Assembly: GCA_025350965.1 (NCBI GenBank)
Contig: JANXWV010000073.1
Coordinates: forward strand, 1-55,901
Length of the DNA: 55,901 bases
DNA from: Rhizobacter sp.
Lineage (GTDB): Bacteria > Pseudomonadota > Gammaproteobacteria > Burkholderiales > Burkholderiaceae_C
Direction of reading: 5' to 3'
A model generated the notes under the pieces. It saw only the letters and a list, made by a program, of their open reading frames with translations. It searched no databases and had not been told where the DNA came from. Made by a program: the position numbers and the translations under genes. Of this stretch, positions 44,808-54,881 are shown one piece after another; the stretch's first letter is position 1; every line of letters begins with the position of its first letter.

Positions 44808-45854
44808 ATGCCGTTGCTTCCCTATGCCCTTGCCCGCCCCTTCCTGTTCGGCCTCGACCCCGAGCAGGCCCACGAACTCACCCTCGGCTCGATCGCCAGG
44901 TTGCAGAACACGCCGGCGCAATGCCTGTGGGCGCAGCCGCGCACTAACGACCCGCTCACGCTCGCCGGCCTTGCATTCCCGAACCGTATCGGCCTGGCGG
45001 CGGGCCTGGACAAGAACGGCCGCTGCATCGACGGCCTCGGCGCCCTGGGCTTCGGCTTCATCGAAGTGGGCACCGTCACGCCGAAGGCGCAGCCCGGCAA
45101 CCCGAAGCCACGCATGTTCCGCCTGCCCGAGGCGAGCGCGCTGATCAACCGGCTGGGCTTCAACAACGACGGGCTCGCCGCGTTCGTTGCGAACGTGAAG
45201 CGCGCGCGCTTTCGCAGCCGGGGCGGCATCCTCGGCCTGAACATCGGCAAGAACGCCGCCACCCCGATCGAGCGCGCCGTCGACGACTACCTGCTGTGCC
45301 TGGACGGCGTGTACCCGCATGCCGACTACGTGACGGTGAATATCAGCAGCCCGAACACCAAGAACCTGCGAGCGCTGCAAAGCGACGATGCGCTCGATGC
45401 GCTGCTCGCGGCGGTGCAGGACCGCAAGGCCACGCTCACGAAGCAGCACGGCCGCAGCGTGCCGATCTTCGTGAAGATCGCACCCGACCTCGATGCAACG
45501 CAGGTCGACGCGATCGCCGCCACACTGAAGCGGCACGCCATCGACGGCGTGGTCGCCACGAACACCACGATTGCGCGCGACGCCGTCAAGGGCATGGCAC
45601 ATGCCGACGAGGCTGGCGGCTTGTCGGGCAAGCCGGTGTTCGACGCCTCGAACCGCGTGATCGCGCAGTTGCGCGCTGCGCTCGGCAAGGGCTACCCGAT
45701 CATCGGTGTCGGCGGCGTGCTGAGCGGCGCCGATGCGAAGGCCAAGGTCGATGCGGGCGCCGACGTGGTGCAGCTCTACACGGGCTTCATCTACCGCGGG
45801 CCGGCGCTCGTCAGTGAGGCCGCAGGCGCGCTGGCAGCCGCGCCCCCGCGGTAG
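44808..45854 (+). CDS. pyrD: Dihydroorotate dehydrogenase (quinone), class 2
   Basis: A 348-residue flavoprotein of pyrimidine synthesis linked to the membrane quinone pool. The N-terminal helix [21 protein letters not shown] is the membrane-associating part; [40 protein letters not shown] and [14 protein letters not shown] (active-site Ser) follow, with [11 protein letters not shown] and [10 protein letters not shown] for FMN phosphate. The ATG at 44808 is the family start. A GACAAT hexamer ends seven bases before it, so the transcript may have almost no leader. It converges with the LanC-like remnant. Confidence 0.95.
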   Translation: MPLLPYALARPFLFGLDPEQAHELTLGSIARLQNTPAQCLWAQPRTNDPLTLAGLAFPNRIGLAAGLDKNGRCIDGLGALGFGFIEVGTVTPKAQPGNPKPRMFRLPEASALINRLGFNNDGLAAFVANVKRARFRSRGGILGLNIGKNAATPIERAVDDYLLCLDGVYPHADYVTVNISSPNTKNLRALQSDDALDALLAAVQDRKATLTKQHGRSVPIFVKIAPDLDATQVDAIAATLKRHAIDGVVATNTTIARDAVKGMAHADEAGGLSGKPVFDASNRVIAQLRAALGKGYPIIGVGGVLSGADAKAKVDAGADVVQLYTGFIYRGPALVSEAAGALAAAPPR

Positions 45855-45860
45855 CCGGCT

Positions 45861-46640
45861 TCAGAACACGTCGAGTGCGGGGAACGATGCGTCACCGGTC
45901 ATCACATGGGCCTTGAAAAGCGCGAAGCCGTTGCCGGCGGTGCCGTGGCACAGGCCCGCGCCCTTGGCCAAAAGGCCGGCCCGCCACACGGCCTCTGCGG
46001 CTTCGATCAGCAGCGCGCGCAAGACGGGCGAGCGGCAACCCGCCAGCTGGCACACGATGCCAGGCGCGCCATGGCAGTCCTGCATCACCAGACGCGATGG
46101 CAGGCGGTGCGCGGCGGGGTCGAAGACGGGACCATCGACATCGACTGGGGCCGCCAACATGCACCGCGCACGAACGCGTGCAGGTTGCCGGCGAAGCCGT
46201 GACCAGCGCCCAGGTGCATCCACTCGCGGCCGAATAGCTTCTGGAACCACTGCAACAGCAAGACGCCCGCCTCTCCCAGCAGATACGACTGCGGCCCGGT
46301 GCCAGCCGTGCTGCCGTAACGGCGGCTGTGTGCCAGCAACCCATCGACCACCGGCGGCAGATTCAGGCTCACGTCGACCATGTCGGCGCGTTGCAGCTGC
46401 TGCAGCGCCCAGACCACGCCGGCGGCGCCGTTGCCCAGCGCTGCCATCGGCGAGGTCGGTTGATCGGGGTTCAGCCTCGCGGGGGTGGGTTGGTCACAGC
46501 GTGCGGGCGCCGAAGCGCGCACCTGCGTCTGCGGTGATGCGTTCGATGGCCTCGCGGGCAGCGGCATCGCGCCACGGCGCCGAACTCAGCGGCTCGTGGC
46601 GCTCGGGTATGAACAGCGCGCGGCGTCGGCCCGTGCGTTG
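45861..46640 (-). pseudogene. Decayed LanC-like (lanthionine synthetase cyclase-like) gene
   Basis: Read on the minus strand, one frame gives LFIPERHEPLSSAPWRDAAA and EAIERITADAGARFGARTL, then TGA (46496-46494) exactly where the family has the Trp of LWPxHP, followed by PTHPREAEP. Homology then moves to another frame (ALGNGAAGVVWALQQLQRA, SYLLGEAGVLLLQW, HLGAGHGFAGNLHAF) and returns to the first frame near 46160 (QDCHGAPGIVCQLAG, WRAGLLAKGAGLCHGTAGNG, then TGD directly joined to ASFPALDVF). The zinc-ligand Cys-His pairs remain, but blocks between LLLQW and HLGAGHG and between TGD and the C-terminus are missing. One nonsense codon, two frameshifts, at least two deletions and no start codon mean it is not functional. 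Confidence 0.8.
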
Positions 46641-46646
46641 AAGCGG

Positions 46647-47285
<639 letters not shown>

Positions 47286-47286
47286 G

Positions 47287-48012
47287 TCAGGCTCCCACTT
47301 TCTCTGTCGCGTTTGCGGTTGCGGTCACAGTGCGCTTCTCGATGCGTTTTTCGGGGTGTGCATTCAAGACGATGCGGTGCACGTAAATGCCGGGCAGGTG
47401 CACGGCATCAGGGTCGAACGCGCCGGTCTCGACGATCTCTTCAACTTCGACGATCGTGAGCTTGCCCGCCATCGCGCAGGCCGGGTTGAAGTTGCGCGCC
47501 GTGCGGCGAAAGATCAGGTTGCCGCTCTTGTCGGCCTTCCATGCCTTGACGAGCGACACCTCGGGCACGAGGGCACGCTCCATCACGTACACCTGCCCGT
47601 CGAACTCGCGCGTCTCCTTGCCCTCGGCCACGAGGGTGCCGACGCCGGTCTTGGTGAAGAACGCCGGAATGCCGGCGCCACCGGCGCGCAACTTCTCGGC
47701 CAGGGTGCCTTGCGGCGTGAACTCGAGTTCCAGTTCACCGGCCAGGTACTGGCGCTCGAACTCCTTGTTTTCGCCCACGTAGCTAGAGATCATGCGTTTG
47801 ATCTGGCGTGACTCCAGCAACTGGCCCAGGCCGAAGCCGTCGACCCCGGCGTTGTTCGAGATCACGGTCAGGTTCTTGACGCCGCTGTCGCGCAAGGCCG
47901 CGATCAAGGCCTCGGGAATGCCGCACAGGCCGAAGCCGCCGACCGCCATCAACTGGCCGTCGGCCACCACCCCTTGCAGCGCTGCAGCAGCACTCGGGAA
48001 CACCTTGTTCAT
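47287..48012 (-). CDS. scoA: 3-oxoacid CoA-transferase subunit A
   Basis: A 241-residue alpha subunit. Motifs [17 protein letters not shown] near 24-40, [32 protein letters not shown] and [13 protein letters not shown] match the family. It is first in a two-gene operon with scoB. A hotdog thioesterase gene is divergent, starting 134 bases away, with an 11-bp-period TTACGTAG repeat between them. Confidence 0.93.
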   Translation of the reverse strand: MNKVFPSAAAALQGVVADGQLMAVGGFGLCGIPEALIAALRDSGVKNLTVISNNAGVDGFGLGQLLESRQIKRMISSYVGENKEFERQYLAGELELEFTPQGTLAEKLRAGGAGIPAFFTKTGVGTLVAEGKETREFDGQVYVMERALVPEVSLVKAWKADKSGNLIFRRTARNFNPACAMAGKLTIVEVEEIVETGAFDPDAVHLPGIYVHRIVLNAHPEKRIEKRTVTATANATEKVGA

Positions 48013-48072
48013 CGGCCAGTCTCCTTCGGGTTCGGTCGGGGTTTGAAGCCAGCAAGCGTACTACCTACGGCA

Positions 48073-48091
48073 TTACGTAGTCGTTACGTAG
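48073..48091. promoter_or_regulatory. Direct repeat TTACGTAG, 11-bp period, between scoA and thioesterase genes
   Basis: Two perfect TTACGTAG copies (48073-48080 and 48084-48091) separated by TCG, each holding the palindrome TACGTA, with looser TACG cores at 48064-48068 and near 48098. The layout on one face of the helix in a divergent promoter region suggests an operator; the regulator is unknown, but the PAS-LuxR gene at 48620 is a candidate. Confidence 0.4.
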
Positions 48092-48146
48092 AATCGCTTA
48101 CGCCTTGAATTCGCACCCCTACGCTGCTTGCCGGCAGCCTTGCACC

Positions 48147-48572
48147 ATGACCCACCCTGCCCCAGTCGACATGGCCATGCTGGAGCATGCGCTGACAAGC
48201 GTGTTCGCCGAATGGGTGCGCGAACTCGACCTGCGCGTGCTCGAAGCGCGCGTCGGCGAAGTGCTGCTGGCCTTGCCGGTAACCGCCCTGCACGTGCACG
48301 CCGGTGGTGTGCTCTCGGGCCAGACCGTGATGGCCGCCGCCGACACCGCGATGGTGCTCGCCGTGATGACGCAACTCGGCGGCTTCCGCCCGATGACCAC
48401 GGTGCAATTGCAGACCACCTTCCTGCGCCCCGTGCCGGCCGACGCACGCATTGCCCAGGTTCGTGCGCGAGTGCTGCGCATGGGCAAGAGCCTGGTGTTC
48501 GGCGACATCCAGGTCACCCACGGCGACGACGTGCTCGCAGCGCACGCCACCACGACTTACGCGCTGCTCTGA
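48147..48572 (+). CDS. PaaI-type hotdog thioesterase
   Basis: A 141-residue hotdog-fold protein. HVHAGGVLSGQTVMAAADTAMVLA is the PaaI-type signature (split at residues 41-64), with the HAGG-like turn and the later catalytic Asp; TVQLQTTFLRPVPADA and VFGDIQVTHGDDVLAAHATTTYAL follow. It probably hydrolyses acyl-CoA esters. ATG at MTHPAP is chosen over the ATG 14 codons upstream because the family starts here. It is divergent from the CoA-transferase genes. Confidence 0.85.
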   Translation: MTHPAPVDMAMLEHALTSVFAEWVRELDLRVLEARVGEVLLALPVTALHVHAGGVLSGQTVMAAADTAMVLAVMTQLGGFRPMTTVQLQTTFLRPVPADARIAQVRARVLRMGKSLVFGDIQVTHGDDVLAAHATTTYALL

Positions 48573-48619
48573 GCCCTGCGCTGACCACGACGCTGGCCAC
48601 TGGTCCGGAAGGCGCACAA

Positions 48620-49201
48620 GTGAAGGCCCGTCCCGCAGCGCAGCCGCCGGCGCTGGACTACCGCGTTGCATTCGACCTGGCGCCCATCGGTCTGGTGCTC
48701 TCGCGGCACCGCCAGATCGTCGATTGCAATCAGCGCGTGCTGCAGATGTTCGGCGCCGAGCGCGACGCACTCATCGGTCGCAGCTTCGCGCTGCTCTACC
48801 CCACGCCGGCCGAGTTCGAGCGAACGGGTGAACGCATTGCCGCGAGCCTCGACGCCAGCGGCTGGTACGCCGACGAGCGCGTGATGCGCCGCCTCGGCGG
48901 CCCGGTGCGCGGCGAGCTGTTCTGGTGCCATGTGTCGGGCCGCACGCTCGATGTGGCGGACCCGCACGCGGCCGGCATCTGGTCGTTCGAAGACCTGTCG
49001 GCGCAACGCCGCATCGGTGTCGTGCTGACGCCGCGCGAACGTGAAATCGCCGCGCTGCTGATTGAGGGCCTGACCAGCAAGATGATCGGCAAGCAACTCG
49101 CCATCAGCCCCCGCACAGTCGACGTTTACCGCGCGCGGCTGATGAAGAAGCACGCCGCCGGCACCACCGCGCAGTTGGTGCAGAAGCTGCTGCGCGCCTG
49201 A
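48620..49201 (+). CDS. PAS-LuxR transcriptional regulator
   Basis: A 193-residue protein starting with GTG, preceded by GGAAGG at good spacing. Residues 15-125 form a PAS domain (FDLAPIGLVLSRHRQIVDCN, FGAERDALIGRSFALLYPT, GELFWCHVSGR) and residues 130-193 a LuxR/FixJ-type helix-turn-helix (VLTPREREIAALLIEGLTSK and SPRTVDVYRARLMKKHA). No phosphorylatable receiver is present, so the PAS domain probably senses the signal directly. It may control the divergent CoA-transferase/thioesterase genes (inference). The gap from the thioesterase gene is 47 bases. Confidence 0.88.
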   Translation: MKARPAAQPPALDYRVAFDLAPIGLVLSRHRQIVDCNQRVLQMFGAERDALIGRSFALLYPTPAEFERTGERIAASLDASGWYADERVMRRLGGPVRGELFWCHVSGRTLDVADPHAAGIWSFEDLSAQRRIGVVLTPREREIAALLIEGLTSKMIGKQLAISPRTVDVYRARLMKKHAAGTTAQLVQKLLRA

Positions 49202-49217
49202 CGGACGATCAACGACC

Positions 49218-50066
49218 ATGCGCATTTCCATCGCCCCCGATGTTCGTTTGTTCGTCGATGTGGACGGCTTCGGTCTCTTTCCCGACGGGCCGACGATGCG
49301 CGCCAAGCCCACGCTGCTGCTGCTGCACGGCGGGCCCGGGTACGACCACGCGAGCTTCAAGCCCGCGTTCTCGCGCCTGACCGATGTGGCACAGGTCGTC
49401 TGCTACGACCACCGTGGGCACGGCCGCAGCAGCCCGCGCCCGCCCGACGAGTGGACGCTCGACACCTTCGCCGACGACGTGGTGCGCCTGTGCAGTGCGC
49501 TGGGCATCGAGCGGCCCATCGTGCTCGGCCAGTCGTTCGGTGGCTTCGTGGCGCAACGCTACCTCGCGCGTCACCCGCTTCACGCGGCGAAGGTGGTGCT
49601 GTCGAGCACCTCGCCCGCGATGAACCTGGCGCGCAAACTCGCGGTGTTCGAGCGCCTGGGCGGGCCGCTCGCACGCGCTGCGGCCGAGCGCTTCTGGACC
49701 GCCCCGAGTGCGGCCACCTGGGCGCCCTACAACGAACACTGCAAGCGCCACTACAACGTGCTGCCGCCGAACGAGCAAGCCGGCCTGCGCACCCTGATCA
49801 ACGAAGACATCCTGTTCGCATCCGCCGGTGGCGAACAGCAGACCATGAACCTGCTGCCCGGGCTGGCCGCCGTGCAGTGCCCCGTGCTCGTGATGGCGGG
49901 TGTGCTGGACCCGGTTTGCCCGCTTGCGGATGCGCAGGACATCGCGGCGGCCATACCGGCGCCGTGGGGCCGGCTGGCCACGTTCGAACACTCGGGCCAC
50001 GGTGCATGGCGCGACGAGCCCGATGCCGCCTTCGCGCTGCTGCGCGAGTTCATCCTCGCGCCCTGA
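49218..50066 (+). CDS. Alpha/beta hydrolase, proline-iminopeptidase-like
   Basis: A 282-residue hydrolase. The oxyanion motif is LLHGGPGYDHASF (HGGPG as in prolyl iminopeptidases), then YDHRGHGRSS, nucleophile elbow LGQSFGGFVAQRY near residue 105, acid in AGVLDPVCPL and His in FEHSGHGAWRDEP. It is likely a serine esterase or aminopeptidase of the S33 group; substrate unknown. It starts 16 bases after the PAS-LuxR gene, so the two are probably co-transcribed. Confidence 0.88.
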   Translation: MRISIAPDVRLFVDVDGFGLFPDGPTMRAKPTLLLLHGGPGYDHASFKPAFSRLTDVAQVVCYDHRGHGRSSPRPPDEWTLDTFADDVVRLCSALGIERPIVLGQSFGGFVAQRYLARHPLHAAKVVLSSTSPAMNLARKLAVFERLGGPLARAAAERFWTAPSAATWAPYNEHCKRHYNVLPPNEQAGLRTLINEDILFASAGGEQQTMNLLPGLAAVQCPVLVMAGVLDPVCPLADAQDIAAAIPAPWGRLATFEHSGHGAWRDEPDAAFALLREFILAP

Positions 50067-50085
50067 CGCGCGCCGCCTGCGGGTG

Positions 50086-50440
50086 CGAGTGCAGCCACCG
50101 GTTGTGCGCGGCGGGCTGAAGGCAGTGCTGCGGCGACACGGCGCGCAGCCGCTCAGCCGCCTGTTCGGGCGTCAGGTCGCAGCCTCGCGCTCGGCCATGT
50201 CGAGCAGCATCGAGCGGCCCTGCTGTGCGTGGTAGAGCCGCTGGCGCGCGTCCTCGGTAGCGGGCTCGTTGGACAGGTCGTCGGTGGCCCACACCTGGCC
50301 GTGCGGTTGGGGTTGCGAGCAGCCCATCGCCGCGCCCTTGTTCTCGAACACCTGCACCCAGGCGTGGCTGCGGCCCAATTCGGCCGTCGGGTCGCACCAC
50401 GTGTCGATGACGGCGGTGATGGCCGTCAGGTCAAGCTCGA
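50086..50440 (-). pseudogene. galT remnant (galactose-1-phosphate uridylyltransferase) with large internal deletion
   Basis: On the minus strand one frame gives [58 protein letters not shown] and [11 protein letters not shown], the active-site region of GalT. Here the NPHPHGQ motif reads QPQPHGQ, so the first His is Gln. Directly after AEREA the homology jumps, in another frame, to [18 protein letters not shown], the extreme C-terminus of GalT. The first 100 or more residues and about 130 residues between the two blocks are missing. It is clearly a gene fossil. Confidence 0.75.
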
Positions 50441-50673
50441 GCCCCGCGTCACCTCGGCCCGCGTCGGCTGCTCCCGCAGCCTCCGCACCGAAGCGCCCTG
50501 CCCAAGGCGTGACGGACGCCACCGATTGCGGCACCTGGCGTCGTCTCTATCAGGAAAGTGAAGAGTGCTTCGGCCCGTACCGAGCGGCGGGCGGCGGCAT
50601 CAAGCCGGAAGCCTTCGACAAGTGCAACGTGATCCCGAGCCCGGAGCTAAAGTGTGGGCCCATCAGGCCATAG
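50407..50673 (+). CDS. Hypothetical protein, apparently 5'-truncated
   Basis: The open frame can start at ATG 50407 or 50419 (or 50269 further up). From about 50432 it encodes an Ala/Pro/Ser-rich linker followed by [20 protein letters not shown] and [20 protein letters not shown], with four cysteines in a pattern I recognise from secreted hypothetical proteins of Burkholderiales. No signal peptide is present; the expected N-terminus would lie where the opposite strand now carries the galT remnant. Either a degraded fragment or a re-started short gene. Function unknown. Confidence 0.4.
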   Translation: MTAVMAVRSSSSPASPRPASAAPAASAPKRPAQGVTDATDCGTWRRLYQESEECFGPYRAAGGGIKPEAFDKCNVIPSPELKCGPIRP

Positions 50674-50682
50674 GGATCACTC

Positions 50683-51465
50683 TTGAAACTCGCCACCTGG
50701 AACGTCAACTCCCTCGCCGTGCGCCTGCCACAGGTTCTCGGCTGGCTCGGCGCTCATCAGCCCGACGTGCTGTGCCTGCAGGAAACCAAGCTCACCGACG
50801 ACAAGTTCCCGCACGTCGAGATCGAGGCTGCCGGCTACCACGTGCAATGGTTCGGCCAGAAGACCTACAACGGCGTGGCGCTGATCAGCAAGTTGCCCGC
50901 GACTGACATCGTGCGCAACATCCCCGGCCATGATGACCCGCAGGCGCGGGTGATTGCCGGCACGGTGGGCGGCGTGCGCGTGGTTGGCGTCTACATCCCG
51001 AACGGGCAGTCAATCGAGAGCGAGAAGTTCCCGTACAAGCTGGCATGGCTGGCGGGGTTGCGCCGCTGGCTCGCGCAAGAGTGCGCCGAACACCCGCGCC
51101 TGGCTGTGCTGGGCGACTACAACATCGCGCCCGAAGACCGGGACGTGCACGACCCGCTCGCGTGGGCCGGCCAGGTGCTGTGCACGCCCGACGAGCGCGC
51201 GCATTTCCAGGGCCTGCTCGCCCTCGGCCTGCACGACACGTTCCGCCTCTTCGAGCAGGCGCCGAAGCAGTACAGCTGGTGGGACTACCGCATGCTGGCG
51301 TTCCGCAAGAACCAGGGCCTGCGCATCGACCACATCCTCGTGTCCGACGCCTTGAGGCCACTGGTGGCGGCCTGCGTGATCGACAAGCCGACGCGCAAGA
51401 ACGAGCGGCCGAGCGACCACGCGCCGGTGATGGTGACCTTCACAGACGAGCCGGCCGCAGGCTGA
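50683..51465 (+). CDS. xth: Exodeoxyribonuclease III
   Basis: A 260-residue DNA-repair AP endonuclease/3' exonuclease. Motifs are LATWNVNSL (Asn at 7), LCLQETKLTDDKFP with the metal Glu, GVYIPNG, LGDYNIAPEDRDVHDP, WWDYRMLAFRKNQGLRIDHIL (split) and RPSDHAPV with the catalytic His. The start codon is TTG: no ATG or GTG gives the conserved N-terminus. The previous frame stops 10 bases upstream. Order glnA-...-glnG-xth converging here is usual in the order Burkholderiales (from memory). Confidence 0.94.
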   Translation: MKLATWNVNSLAVRLPQVLGWLGAHQPDVLCLQETKLTDDKFPHVEIEAAGYHVQWFGQKTYNGVALISKLPATDIVRNIPGHDDPQARVIAGTVGGVRVVGVYIPNGQSIESEKFPYKLAWLAGLRRWLAQECAEHPRLAVLGDYNIAPEDRDVHDPLAWAGQVLCTPDERAHFQGLLALGLHDTFRLFEQAPKQYSWWDYRMLAFRKNQGLRIDHILVSDALRPLVAACVIDKPTRKNERPSDHAPVMVTFTDEPAAG

Positions 51466-51517
51466 AGACGCCGAGCGCGGCCGTGGCAACGGCGCCGACG
51501 AGCCGCCCACGGGCCCG

Positions 51518-53074
<1,557 letters not shown>

Positions 53075-53144
53075 GCCCTGCCTGTCTTGGAACCGGAATT
53101 CCTGGTGTGCCCTGCGGCCCGCACATCGACGCCGTTGGTGGCGG

Positions 53145-54248
53145 CTAAGGCAGCGGGATCACGATCTTGAAAACAGTCAGGCCCGGAACACTTTCACATT
53201 CGATCGTGCCCAGATGCTGCTGCACGAACGTTTGTGCCAGTGTGAGCCCCAGTCCCGAACCACCGTCTCGCCCCGACACCAGCGGGTAGAAAATGCGTTC
53301 ACGCAGGGACTCGGGCACACCCGGGCCGTTGTCCTCAATATGCAAGTCCAGTGCCAGACGGTAGCGGTGCTTGCCGAGGGTGACTTGCCTGGCAATGCGG
53401 GTGCGCAGCACGATGCGCGCGTCGGCCGTCTGAATGCGTTCGGCCAGTGCCTGCGCGGCGTTGTGGGCAATGTTGAGCACGGCCTGGATCAACTGCTCGC
53501 GGTCACCGCGAAAGTCGGGGATCGAGATGTCGTAGTCGCGTTCCACTTCGAGCCCGCGCGGGAACTCGGCCAGGATCAGCGCCCGCACCCGCTCGCACAC
53601 CTCGTGGATGTTCACGTCGCTCACCACGTGCGGCTTGCGGTGCGGTGCGAGCAGGCGGTCGACCAGCGCCTGCAGTCGGTCGGCCTCGTTGATGATCACC
53701 TGCGTGTACTCGTGCAGCGTGCGCGATTCGAGCTCCATCTCCAGCAGCTGTGCCGCACCGCGTATGCCGCCCAGCGGGTTCTTGATCTCGTGCGCGAGGT
53801 TGCGGATCAGCTCTTTCGTGACGCGCGCCTGGCCCAGCGCACGCTCTTCGCGGTCCTGCTTGGTTTGCTGCTCGATCTCGACCAGCTCGACCACGACATT
53901 CAGTGAGCCTTCCATCTGGTTCACGATCACGTGCACCGGCAGCGCTTCGCCGTGCGCTGCGCCCGGCCGGCGCAGCAGCGCCTCCAGGCGGCTGGTGGCG
54001 TAGTCGTTCCGGCTCACTGCTTGCATCGTTTCGCGGACCGGTTGCGAATCGACGAACCAGTCGAACACGGACACGCGCAACACGCTGCGGCGTGACAAGC
54101 CGAGCACGCTTTCGAACGAGGCATTCGCGAAGACACATTGCCCGGTCGGCGCCACCACCGCGACCAGCGTGGCCAAATGATCGAAGGCCGCATACGGCCC
54201 CACCGCAGAGCTGCGGCTGGCGGCGTCGTGGGGCGGTGCTTTGCTCAC
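53145..54248 (-). CDS. glnL: Nitrogen regulation sensor kinase NtrB
   Basis: A 367-residue soluble kinase/phosphatase. PAS domain at about 22-120 (FDHLATLVAVVAPTGQCVFAN, FESVLGLSRR), H-box NLAHEIKNPLGGIRGAAQLL near 150, N-box QAVLNIAHNAAQAL, and G boxes DNGPGVPESLRERIFYPLV and GGSGLGLTLAQ. It controls NtrC in response to PII. The start is GTG overlapping the preceding stop as GTGA, so translation is coupled to the DUF4124 gene. Confidence 0.95.
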   Translation of the reverse strand: MSKAPPHDAASRSSAVGPYAAFDHLATLVAVVAPTGQCVFANASFESVLGLSRRSVLRVSVFDWFVDSQPVRETMQAVSRNDYATSRLEALLRRPGAAHGEALPVHVIVNQMEGSLNVVVELVEIEQQTKQDREERALGQARVTKELIRNLAHEIKNPLGGIRGAAQLLEMELESRTLHEYTQVIINEADRLQALVDRLLAPHRKPHVVSDVNIHEVCERVRALILAEFPRGLEVERDYDISIPDFRGDREQLIQAVLNIAHNAAQALAERIQTADARIVLRTRIARQVTLGKHRYRLALDLHIEDNGPGVPESLRERIFYPLVSGRDGGSGLGLTLAQTFVQQHLGTIECESVPGLTVFKIVIPLP

Positions 54249-54760
54249 TGAGGCTGCTTGCCGATTTCGCGCTTGAGGGCAACGATGTCGCTCTCCTTGC
54301 GGGCGAGCGCAGCCTTCATGTCGGCTACCCGGTCCTGGTACTTCTGGTAGTTCTTCTCGTCGCCCCGGCGCTCGGGTTCGCCGTTGTTGAACTCGGCCTT
54401 CATCGAGGCCAGGCGCTCTTCCTCACGCCGGAGTTCGGCTTCGAGGATGCGGCGCGCGTCGCTGTCACGGGCGCGCTGCTCGGCGGGGTCGATGCGCACC
54501 ACCGGCGGCGCGCCGGATGCGCCCGCAACCACCTGCGCAACCGGCCGCGGCTTGGTGCTCTGGATGACGGTGATCGGCACGTTGTCGAGCACCGTGCAGC
54601 CGCGATCCTTGGCCTCCTTGGCGGAGATCGAGTCGGTGTACAGCACGGGCTTGCCAGGGCAGCGGTAGACCGTGCTCGCGGTCGTTTGAGCGAACGCCGT
54701 GGAGGCGATCAGCGGGGTCAGCGACAGCAGCCCGCATCGCAACAACACACCACACTTCAT
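54245..54760 (-). CDS. DUF4124-type exported protein between glnA and glnL
   Basis: A 171-residue protein with a signal peptide (LLRCGLLSLTPLIASTAFAQ, cut after AFA) and a DUF4124-like N-terminal part (TVYRCPGKPVLYTDSISAKEAKDRGC, split). The C-terminal half is a charged coiled coil (RRILEAELRREEERLASM, KYQDRVADMKAALARKESD). Function unknown; it resides in the periplasm by prediction. The upstream ATG at 54823 falls in the glnA terminator, so ATG at 54760 is chosen. It overlaps glnL by four bases. Confidence 0.85.
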   Translation of the reverse strand: MKCGVLLRCGLLSLTPLIASTAFAQTTASTVYRCPGKPVLYTDSISAKEAKDRGCTVLDNVPITVIQSTKPRPVAQVVAGASGAPPVVRIDPAEQRARDSDARRILEAELRREEERLASMKAEFNNGEPERRGDEKNYQKYQDRVADMKAALARKESDIVALKREIGKQPQ

Positions 54761-54824
54761 GCGCTTGTCTCCAGGGGATCGAACCTCGATTGTCGCGCAT
54801 GGATCGCGCATGGAAATACCCATG

Positions 54825-54851
54825 AAAAAGGGACGGCAGTTGCCGTCCCTT
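54825..54851 (-). terminator. Rho-independent terminator after glnA
   Basis: A perfect 11-bp stem (AAGGGACGGCA / TGCCGTCCCTT) with a two-base loop; on the minus strand it runs into TTTTTC. It separates glnA from the DUF4124-glnL-glnG genes, though some read-through is usual for such leaders. Confidence 0.85.
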
Positions 54852-54881
54852 GCTGCTGTTCGGGCGCTTGCGCGCCGGGGT

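Noticed and set aside
43258..45144. Plus-strand frames of 628 and 488 codons opposite fumC.
   Set aside because: fumC on the minus strand has all catalytic motifs and a strong ribosome site; the plus-strand products are unrecognisable shadows.
45861..46250. A stand-alone 129-residue gene for the LanC-like C-terminus.
   Set aside because: It lacks a family start and most of the fold; the rest of the homology continues upstream in broken form, so it is part of a pseudogene.
50172..50534. A 120-residue minus-strand gene.
   Set aside because: Its first 34 residues are antisense to the hypothetical plus-strand gene and the rest is a GalT fragment with missing N- and C-terminal parts.
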